Assembly: GCA_020634435.1 (NCBI GenBank)
Contig: JACKBS010000004.1
Location: 124,001 to 188,000 of the forward strand
From: Ardenticatenaceae bacterium
Lineage (GTDB): Bacteria > Chloroflexota > Anaerolineae > Promineifilales > Promineifilaceae
DNA length: 64,000 nt
Reading direction: 5' to 3'
Part shown: positions 60,201 to 64,000 of the stretch, piece after piece
How positions within the stretch are numbered: the stretch's first letter is position 1
Layout: each line of letters starts with the position of its first letter
Translations under genes and position numbers: made by a program
Notes under the pieces: model-generated
Seen by the model: the letters and a program-made list of their open reading frames with translations, nothing else
What the model was told of the DNA's origin: nothing
Databases searched by the model: none

Positions 60201-61344
60201 TGTTGATGGCGTCTATCTCTTCGAGAATTTGCCGCCTGGCGACTACATTGTGCGCGTGGCGGCCAGCAACTTCGACCAGTGGAACGACCCGCTGTACGGG
60301 TTTGTGAGCAGCCGCAGTAATCTGGTGACGGACCCGGCGGTTGATCCAGATAATAATCAGAGTGATGTGGACGATAACGGCCGTAACAACCCCGACCCAG
60401 CCAACGGCGGCATCGTTAGCTACCCGGTGACGCTTACCGTGGGCGGTGAACCGACCAACGAAGGCACAGACGAAGACGGCGATTTCCCCAATGCCAATAG
60501 CAATCTCACCGTTGACTTTGGCTTCTTCGAGCTACTGACGCTGGGCAATTACATCTGGCTGGACAACAATGAAAACAGCCTGATTGACAGCGGCGAGCCG
60601 GGCGTTGGCGGCGTGGTGGTTTATCTGCTGGATGGCAATGGCAACCCGGTGCTGCATCCGGTGACCAACCAACCCATCAGCACAATGACCAACCAGGCTG
60701 GCTACTACCAGTTCACCAACCTGTATCCCGGCGAATATCGGGTGCTGGTTGGCGCGGAAAACTTCCAGCCGGGCGGTGCGCTTGAAGGGTATTGGAGCAG
60801 CCCCGGCGCGGTCGATCCCGACGATAATTCGGACATCGACGACAATGGGCTGGACGAGGTAGAGCCGTGGAACACCGGCATCGTCAGTGAGCCGGTAAGC
60901 CTGAATTACGATCAGGAGCCGGACAACAACGACGATACCGACGACAACGACAACACCAACCTGACGGTAGACATGGGTTTTGTGGCCACGCCAACGGCCG
61001 TTACCCTCACCAGCTTCACCGCAACCAGCATTGGCAACCAGCAGGTGCGCATCGACTGGGTAACGGCTTCCGAGGTAGACAATTTTGGTTTCCGCATTTA
61101 CCGGAGCAGTAGCAACAGCTTTGGCAGCGCGACCGAAATTCACTTTGAAGCAACGGCCGTTCCTGGCGGCAGCGGTCCTGGGGCTAGCTACAGCTACACC
61201 GACACGGTGCCAGCCGATGGCGTGTACTACTACTGGCTGGTGGATGTCGAAACGGGCGGGGCTACCGAAGTTCATGGCCCGGCAACCGTCAACGTGACGC
61301 CATACTTCAACATCTATCTGCCGATGGTTATGGGCGGCAACTAA
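48256..61344 (+). CDS. Giant secreted DUF11/GEVED/SdrD-B repeat protein (4,362 residues)
   Basis: A surface or matrix protein with no enzymatic motif. Two hydrophobic segments at residues ~5-20 and ~33-55 act as signal or anchor. About twelve DUF11-type isopeptide-like repeats (e.g. LEITKDFGGSTALDV, VSLAKTITTTPSDAG) fill ~60-900 and ~1240-2290. One SdrD-B domain is at ~930 and a GEVED domain at ~1060-1240 (YLNAWIDFNADGDWDDLGE). From ~2300 to ~4230 sixteen SdrD-B repeats of ~115 residues follow (GDYVWLDANQDGLQDADEFG type, Ca2+-binding DxNxDGxxD). The last ~110 residues are an FnIII-like domain (NFGFRIYRSSS) ending FNIYLPMVMGGN. GAGGA precedes the ATG. The frame is uninterrupted over 13 kb. Confidence 0.93.
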   Translation: MVGLLVLLTLSLITFILAWWNPGQWQIATMQRLGRLSLLLFIASLLFFASNSVVGAQSGPVLEITKDFGGSTALDVASGEEFTYYIAYRCASITENCLNTTLTDVLPPEVVYVDGVGPVGDITAVNYNPGTHTVTVDFVEPLGAGSTGILEITVKFPPGTLPGTTAVNEATSSTNGGTETSNQVTATATGEFEMYIEKNVANDFDDGVIGSQFFTNYSLNVCNPDDIGGVNLTNVTITDTLPTEATFVSASNGGVYDSGSHTITWSSTSLGGTLPDVIPVTNGCSLSLNVVVSYEPDGPDGTPATGDEPIINSTVTNIMDIHGTPEDGSPDYTDTDGVDLLLIGPYFDDGNGKSGSSPSSYTGRPIEELPGGPVNYSVSYTNRGTITATNVTITDVLPAQVRVTTIAISPIVDDANGFYETNLAPGTWLAFPENAYDANTAVAVVNTPTADPSDIELAAGEYITGIRWELGSVPPGTPTWSASIASTIDPAVAGNVTFANCADTSADYVEDSNPGTSLNNYCVNVTTIDVRAIPRVRKTASDDSLLPGEVTQFTLEVYNPSQAHNNVVAPLTLADLLPQRMELVVPDVNVSSGYSVPTATQILDGDWFTFSATDGAPAPTYVFTPTFNAENDTLLRWQWDAPYEMAPGESITINFYARVLDYTRPQSLENQGILLWDDAATDNALPCDGSDGVSAYTDADDVDQDSNSGELGCVVTLPVAVEAFLAMDSEKFVDGTLDVNPGWTDYDYTVTGGAVDWRMVITNTSNVTATNIVAYDIFPFVGDTGTVDTSSRGSEWRPHLVFPITNTMGLPLTISYSQSQNPCRPEILPSGPAGCVDDWSTTPPADITTVQAVRFEFCDGGSCLELPPDDGAGGGSLEFNWHMVAPNGTAVGDVAWNSFGFTAEGGGLKLLPSEPLRVGIELAANTLPGYSIGDYVWLDLVGQQDDGIQQPEEIGLNGVRVELWDANTDTLLDFRTTGPDSSGNPGYYEFNNILDGDYYVRFFQPQDGLSYTFSPGEQGADTAVDSNGTTLGTDPTFGDYIQTEDFTVNSADDYTIDQGMWIEADYGDAPATYPVEAASQANPADAARHIIVPNFYLGSSVDAETDGQPTTTAWGDDLATDDENGVTFAVYQGTAALPSGLLRINQSNNLTLNATVPPTMTGYLNAWIDFNADGDWDDLGEHIFTDVSLNNGNNALSVTVPPTAVAGTTYARFRFSSETGLGPTGTAVDGEVEDYQVQLMNLPVKSVIDSSEAHTTPHTNLAIGEIVRYRLAVPVPEGVTNNFVITDRLPLGLQYLNDGSASVSFTADSTVTWSQFSVTPGTFLSGTDPVFTLGTITNNDTDAGMEYVLVDFNALVLNIAANQHNTTRNNNFVVTYDNNFSYTTPNVTVRIVEPAVSLAKTITTTPSDAGDTIVYELVATNSNAALIETAFDLLITDTLDANLTLQSVNVSAPGYATATDNSNILSNQVDVSVDRLDPGDSVTVTVTAVVNPTAPVNETIPNTAYLTYSSLPGNGTIGNSTGSNTPGASGATTGERNGDGGTNDHFDSDTANVDLQAPSLDKQVTPTSYTIGDVLTYKIVVTLTEGVAYDFVFVDDLPVGLGYQSHQIIETAAASGGLLSNDFNGTLPAPTVTAPGGSGDNLSLNFGDTTINANNDDTDNSFLVTVTAVVLNELGNQNGDTLTNTARASYTANGGTVTQQDSVNISLVEPVLQISKQLVAPIPDPMDAGSDITYQIVLEHASSTAADAYDVVITDTLPSTLTGVSVDSVAVSGIVDPSYDLTGNVLRVPAAGSFDFPQGSVITLTVTATIGGTAVPGQTIANTAGATWSTLDGTPAEERDGGGDPDGSDLLDGGALDDYEVEDTANLTVDGTASVKTLVGTSAGHTSGSNVTIGEVITYSISVSVAEGTIPLLEIVDNLPAGLAYVVGTAVVNSTGFSGALPAPTITAPGGSGGDVTFTFGSFTVPADNDPSNNSFSVSLQAVVLDVPGNDGVNPGQTTLTNNATVQIGSATPETLTPVNVTVVEPQMEIAKSFSTNEASPNDTITVTLTVTNTGTSTAFEVIIDDPIDNAEFHTITEDTTAAGFTFSTVPNGGDTIVRYTGGSIAVGATATFTFQMALDSGLPPSPPDLTNTATVTQATTLDSTANDGDDTEERDEPDVNDSDDLTVIVPDIVLTKTDGITVVDPGEQITYTLTVENQGTAVATGVTITETVPANTTFAGTAGWTCLPDASAGSTCTYALGTLGIGASTDVDFSVIFDATRPPVVNNVVNTAVAHDDNTHGNDPTPDNNDDTDTDAVSASIGDYVWEDVNGNGQQDDGATGIENVTVNLYDGSDNFITSTTTLADGSYIFYDLDPGDYYLIFTPPAGYEITQQNQGADATDSDIDPTTGRTATTNLVAAEHDPTWDAGLYQPASIGDFVWYDLNNDGIQDGGSESGLYNVTVNLYDGGDNFITTTTTLADGSYSFTDLPPGDYYIEVVPPTGYTTSPINQGGDDTADSDIDATGQTATTNLESNEDDPTWDGGLYAQPASIGNYVWLDANQDGVQDADEFGIPSVTVNLYDYDDNLRGTTTTAFDGSYSFTDLPPGDYYVEVAPPASYTITPQDNAGDDALDSDINGSGQTIITTLDPGENDSTWDAGLYIDPASIGNYVWLDANQDGLQDANEYGVPGATVDLYDGNDNLIDTTTTAFDGSYGFTNLVPDDYYVDVTPPAGYTITTQDAGDDALDSDIDPATGETIVTTLDPNEDDPTWDAGLYIDPASIGDFVWLDANQDGIQDAGELGIGGVTVGLYDSNDNLIDTTTTLGDGSYGFSNLPPGDYYLIVTPPAGYTISLQDQGVDDTVDSDIDPTGQTATTTLTSGEDDPTWDAGLYILPASLGDLVWLDANQDGLQDADEFGIPGVTVNLYDSSDTFIATTTTDYDGSYSFTNLAPGDYHIEVMPPAGYTITTQDQGGDDALDSDINTSGLSINTNLASDEDDPTWDAGLYIDPASIGDFVWLDANQDGLQDGDEYGIGGVTVELFDSNDNLIDTTTTDGNGGYSFTNLVPGDYYVVVTPPAGYTIVAQNAGDDAFDSDIDGSGQTDTTTLDPNEDDPTWDAGLYAQPASIGDTVWLDANQDGLQDADEFGIPGVTVNLYDSVDTFIGTTTTDAFGNYGFSNLPPGDYYVEVLPPVGYTITTQDAGDDALDSDIDATTGQTAVTNLIAGENDPTWDGGLYIIPTSLGDLVWLDANQDGLQNADEFGVPNVTVNLYDGSDNLLDTTTTDAYGNYSFTNLVPGDYYVEVMPPAGYTITGQDAGDDALDSDIDATTGQTIVTNLVSGENDPTWDGGIYTQPASLGDYVWLDANLNGTQDFNESGVIAVTVSLYDGSGNLLDSTATNATGFYEFTNLPPGDYYVDVTLPNGYAFTTQDGSGDDTTDSDVDTTTGETIVTTLIAGENDPTWDAGLVPAIASLGDYVWEDLNSDGLQDVGEPGVQGVTVYLYDISNTQIMTTTTDVNGRYAFIDLTPGTYHVEFVLPVGYDFTQQDQGANDAADSDADTTTGLTIPTNLTPGENDVSWDAGLVQPLNPALAALGNYVWEDLDGDGLQDAGEPGVENVTVNLYDSNNVLTDTTTTDVNGLYQFIDLIPGDYHVEFVLPGGYDFTQQDQGADDAADSDADTGSGQTIQTTLVAGENDTTWDAGLVQQLNPALAAIGNYVWLDADEDGLQDIGEPGIANVTVNLYDSNDVLTGTTTTDANGLYQFIDLVPGDYYVEFVPPTGYILTGQDQGADDAVDSDADANIFSATFGQTVPTNLVAGENDTTWDAGLYVPSAPSTASLGDYVWLDVDVDGVQDGGESGVPNVTVNLYTSGNVLVDTTTTDGTGFYQFTNLLPGDYYVEFVPPAGYALTFDNSGVTDLDDSDADPVSGQTAVTTLTAGENDPTWDAGLYQTVRLGNRVWFDVNNNGILDAGEQPVPGVLMELLDGVGNPVILPASGLPLTTITDVDGVYLFENLPPGDYIVRVAASNFDQWNDPLYGFVSSRSNLVTDPAVDPDNNQSDVDDNGRNNPDPANGGIVSYPVTLTVGGEPTNEGTDEDGDFPNANSNLTVDFGFFELLTLGNYIWLDNNENSLIDSGEPGVGGVVVYLLDGNGNPVLHPVTNQPISTMTNQAGYYQFTNLYPGEYRVLVGAENFQPGGALEGYWSSPGAVDPDDNSDIDDNGLDEVEPWNTGIVSEPVSLNYDQEPDNNDDTDDNDNTNLTVDMGFVATPTAVTLTSFTATSIGNQQVRIDWVTASEVDNFGFRIYRSSSNSFGSATEIHFEATAVPGGSGPGASYSYTDTVPADGVYYYWLVDVETGGATEVHGPATVNVTPYFNIYLPMVMGGN

Positions 61345-61348
61345 AAAG

Positions 61349-61402
61349 GTAATTGAGTAATTGGGTAATTACCGGATTGCCCAATTACTCAATTACTCAA
61401 TC
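61349..61402. repeat. AT-rich iterated-word hairpin (TAATTGAG family)
   Basis: Tandem GTAATTGAGTAATTGG words and their inverted copies CCAATTACTCAATTACTC, filling the gap between the giant protein and the C25 peptidase. May terminate the giant transcript; no T-run follows. Same family as 7352-7412 and 16215-16306. Confidence 0.75.
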
Positions 61403-61409
61403 CCCCTCC

Positions 61410-64000
61410 ATGTTTGCAAAAAACGGCCGTATCCTCACTCTCTTGCTGGCGCTCATTCTGCTAATCTGGCAGGGAAAGCCAACCTACTCAGCTGAACCAG
61501 TGGCTAATCCAGAGCCAGAAATTAGCTTGCTGCCGGATGGCGTGCGGCTGGTGTGGCCTACGTCGGAATTGGTAGAAATCACAGAACCAGACGGCCGTAT
61601 CACTCTCTCACTCCTCGGTTTTAACGACGATCTGACCACTTCGCTGCTGCTGGCACTGCCGCCGGAGGGCGAACCAACGTTGGAATTTGTAGAAGACGGG
61701 GTGGTGGAACGGCCGTATCTGACCAACCAACTCACTAATTCGTTTTCTATCGGCCCCGTTCTTAGCCTGGAAGAGGTGGGCATTCTGCGCGGCGTGCGCC
61801 TGGCGCGATTAACACTTCGGCCTGTTCAAGTTGAGGGCGAGACTTTGCGCATAGCCAGTTCGGTGACGGCGGCTGTTCAATTCAACAGTCCGCCCGGTTT
61901 GGCCAGACCTGCGGCCGTGGAGCCAGATGTTTTGCAAACGGCCGTTGCCAACCAAATCATCAATCCTGCCCAGCTAACCATTAGTCAAACGGAAACCCAA
62001 CCGGCCAAACTGGAGTCCACTGACCCCGCTGTGTTCATTGAAGTGTCTGAGCCGGGCATAACGGCCGTTTCCTACGCCGATTTACAAGCGGCTGGCTTTC
62101 CCGTTGGCAGTATCAATCCAATCAACTTGCAGCTTTGGTATGATGGCCAGCCGCGCCCGCTGGAATGGTTTGGCGATGGTGATGCCCAGTTCGAGCCGGG
62201 CGAATCGTTTCGCTTTTATGCTGCGCCCTGGTTTAGTCGCTGGCAAGCCAACGATGTGTACAAACTTACGGCTGGCAGCACGCCCGGCAGCCGAATAGGC
62301 AGCCAATCAGCCGCGCCCACGGGGTTAACCACCGGCACGCTAACGCTAACGGCCGTTGCCGAGCAAAACAATCTGTACACGCCCGACTGCCTATGTGGAC
62401 AATTGCCCGCCGGGCGGGACGGCGATCGCTGGGTGTGGGAAGATTTGCGCCAGCCAGGACGGCCGTCTGGCAGTTACGCCATTGATTTGCCTTATGTCAA
62501 CAAAAGCCAGAACGCTGAACTCACCTTGTGGACCATCGGCCTGACGGCGCTCGATGCCAGCCCGGATCACCATCTGAACCTGAACTTTAACGGCAGCGGG
62601 GTGGGGAGCATCAGTTGGGATGGCAAAACGGCCGTTACCCGCACCCTCACTTTGCCAGTCAGCAGCCTGCAAACCAGCAGCACGCTCAACCTGGCTATCC
62701 CCGTCGTGTCTGGCGTCAGCATCGACGGGATGTGGCTAGACGCCTTTGCCGTGCGCTACAGCTACGACGGTAGCCAGATTGCCGCCAACGAGCAGCTGTT
62801 TGTGGCTGGGTCAGCCGCTCGTCGCGCTTACACCGTGTCGCTGGGCAGCAGCGTTGGGCTGCGCCTGTACGATGTGTCCAATCCAGCCGCACCCGCCGTT
62901 TTGAGCAGTACAAGTTTGCAAAATGGGCAGGTAAGCTGGGGCGATCCGAATGCCGTGGGGCACAGCTACCTCATCAGCAACAGCAGCAGCCTGCACACGC
63001 CCGCTGCCGTCCGCTTGCCGCGCACCACGCCCACTGCCAGCGCCGATATGGTGGTCATCAGTCACGCCAGCTTCATTCCCGCGCTGACGCCGCTGGTGAA
63101 TCTGCGCCGCGGCCAGGGCTTGTCGGTGCAGGTGGTAGATGTGCAGGCGGTGTATGATGGGTGGGGCAACGGCCGTCTTACCCCCGAAGCGATTCGCAGC
63201 TACCTGAGCCACCTTTACCACAACGGCAGCCCGGCTCCCACCTACGTGCTGCTCGTTGGCGACGGCACCACAGACCCCAAACAGTATCGCGACGATTCGC
63301 AAGCCACCTGGCTGCCGCCTTACCTGGCCGATGCCGATCCGTGGGTGGGTGAGGTGGCCGCCGACAATCGCTATGTCACCGTTGATGGCAGCGACCTTTT
63401 GCCAGACATGATCATCGGTCGCTTACCGGTTAACAGCCTGGCTGAGGCACAAACCGTCGTATCCAAAATTGTGGATTACGAGACAAAACCGTTTTTGGGG
63501 GATTGGAACGGCCGTATCACCTTCATTTCAGACAACGCCGACGCGGCCGGAAACTTTGCCGCCCATGCCGCCCAGCTTCAGCAAACCTATGTCACCGATC
63601 CGTGGCAGGCCAGCAGCCTCAACTACAACCCGTCCCAAATGAGTGAAGCCGCGATGCAAACGGCCGTTCAGCAAAGTTGGCAAAACGGCACTGGCCTGCT
63701 CATCTACACGGGGCACTCGTCCATTCACCAGTGGGGTGCGGAGCGCTTTTTCCACCTCGACGATGTGGCTACTCTTACCAACGGCGCACGTTTGCCGGTG
63801 GTGTTGGAAATGACCTGCTTTACCGGCTCGTTTGCCCAGCCGTTTTGGGACACACTCGATGAAGCGCTGCTGCGCCACCCCGACGGCGGAGCCGTGGCCG
63901 TGTGGGGGGCAACCGGGTTGGGCGTCGGCACGGGGCACAATGCCTTGGCAGGCGGCTTTTTGCAGTCGCTCATTAGCGATGGCGAGGTGGTGTTGGGAAC
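61410..64000 (+). CDS. Gingipain-type C25 cysteine peptidase (3'-truncated by window)
   Basis: A large secreted protease; 863 residues are visible and the frame is open at the right end. Signal peptide at residues ~1-28 (ILTLLLALILLIW). Residues ~30-500 hold beta-rich prodomain-like sequence (e.g. GEPTLEFVEDGVVERPYLTN). The C25 catalytic domain begins near residue 545 (DMVVISHASFIPALTPLVNL). It contains YVLLVGDGTTDP, IIGRLPV, the catalytic His in GLLIYTGHSS (~767) and Cys in VLEMTCFTGSFA (~802). In Bacteroidota these are exported by type IX secretion; no such system is expected here, so export is by Sec. The start ATG (61410) has no Shine-Dalgarno because the repeat reaches up to it. Confidence 0.9.
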   Translation, partial: MFAKNGRILTLLLALILLIWQGKPTYSAEPVANPEPEISLLPDGVRLVWPTSELVEITEPDGRITLSLLGFNDDLTTSLLLALPPEGEPTLEFVEDGVVERPYLTNQLTNSFSIGPVLSLEEVGILRGVRLARLTLRPVQVEGETLRIASSVTAAVQFNSPPGLARPAAVEPDVLQTAVANQIINPAQLTISQTETQPAKLESTDPAVFIEVSEPGITAVSYADLQAAGFPVGSINPINLQLWYDGQPRPLEWFGDGDAQFEPGESFRFYAAPWFSRWQANDVYKLTAGSTPGSRIGSQSAAPTGLTTGTLTLTAVAEQNNLYTPDCLCGQLPAGRDGDRWVWEDLRQPGRPSGSYAIDLPYVNKSQNAELTLWTIGLTALDASPDHHLNLNFNGSGVGSISWDGKTAVTRTLTLPVSSLQTSSTLNLAIPVVSGVSIDGMWLDAFAVRYSYDGSQIAANEQLFVAGSAARRAYTVSLGSSVGLRLYDVSNPAAPAVLSSTSLQNGQVSWGDPNAVGHSYLISNSSSLHTPAAVRLPRTTPTASADMVVISHASFIPALTPLVNLRRGQGLSVQVVDVQAVYDGWGNGRLTPEAIRSYLSHLYHNGSPAPTYVLLVGDGTTDPKQYRDDSQATWLPPYLADADPWVGEVAADNRYVTVDGSDLLPDMIIGRLPVNSLAEAQTVVSKIVDYETKPFLGDWNGRITFISDNADAAGNFAAHAAQLQQTYVTDPWQASSLNYNPSQMSEAAMQTAVQQSWQNGTGLLIYTGHSSIHQWGAERFFHLDDVATLTNGARLPVVLEMTCFTGSFAQPFWDTLDEALLRHPDGGAVAVWGATGLGVGTGHNALAGGFLQSLISDGEVVLG

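Noticed and set aside
55150..60990. Regular repeats that might be taken for a CRISPR-like array
   Set aside because: Units are ~345 bp, in frame and encode SdrD-B domains; there are no short identical repeats with unique spacers and no cas genes.

Overview
The window looks like a chromosomal segment of a Chloroflexota bacterium, probably of the Anaerolineae/Caldilineae type, at roughly 55-60% GC. The assignment is an inference. It rests on a serine hydroxymethyltransferase-aminomethyltransferase fusion, a MalT-like LuxR regulator, very large secreted DUF11/SdrD-B proteins, and secreted proteins ending in a short 'YLP' tail. The most pervasive feature is the palindrome ACGGCCGT, usually within AACGGCCGTT. 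I count about 120 copies by eye in 64 kb, where base composition predicts only one or two. It lies in genes in all reading frames and between genes, so it resembles the HIP1 palindrome of cyanobacteria.

Layout. 1-5.2 kb: end of an unknown gene, then a minus-strand cobalamin uptake operon (btuF-btuC-btuD) under a cobalamin riboswitch with a visible promoter and terminator, then a GAF protein. 5.5-8.1 kb: GNAT acetyltransferase, an intact IS630-type element, deoxynucleoside kinase. 8.3-14.3 kb (plus): MalT-like regulator, lipoprotein, and an ABC-2 exporter operon. 14.3-18.6 kb (minus): adenosine deaminase (frameshifted), rsmA, a G5/3D-domain cell-wall protein, SRP RNA, a phosphoribosyltransferase (frameshifted). 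18.7-19.0 kb: a candidate 6S-like RNA with its own terminator. 19.0-25.2 kb (minus): glyA-gcvT fusion, MscS-cNMP channel, MFS transporter. 25.4-28.7 kb: ECF sigma factor with a DUF5667 partner, and two paralogous secreted proteins. 28.9-32.7 kb: SRA-like/HNH nuclease, methylmalonyl-CoA mutase catalytic subunit (two frameshifts), aldo/keto reductase. 32.9-37.0 kb: a tight five-gene operon (FAD halogenase-like enzyme, two membrane hydrolase paralogues, CDP-alcohol phosphatidyltransferase, and a peroxiredoxin-like protein with an in-frame UGA at its redox cysteine, a probable selenoprotein). 37.0-43.6 kb: interrupted REP-like repeat, mercuric-reductase-like flavoprotein plus TVP38 membrane protein, mutase small subunit, MGT glycosyltransferase plus membrane protein. 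43.9-64 kb: surface/secretome block with a lipoprotein hydrolase, a PA14/SH3 protein, a 4,362-residue DUF11/SdrD-B protein and a gingipain-type C25 peptidase cut by the window end.

How it fits together. B12 import, the two mutase subunits and the riboswitch point to B12-dependent methylmalonyl-CoA metabolism. The right 20 kb is devoted to extracellular proteins. Intergenic spaces are rich in hairpins built from short iterated words, some of them inside a riboswitch and inside a coding sequence. Six genes show one-base length changes in homopolymer runs. This suggests sequence error rather than six real pseudogenes, and those genes are annotated as full-length with a marked frameshift.
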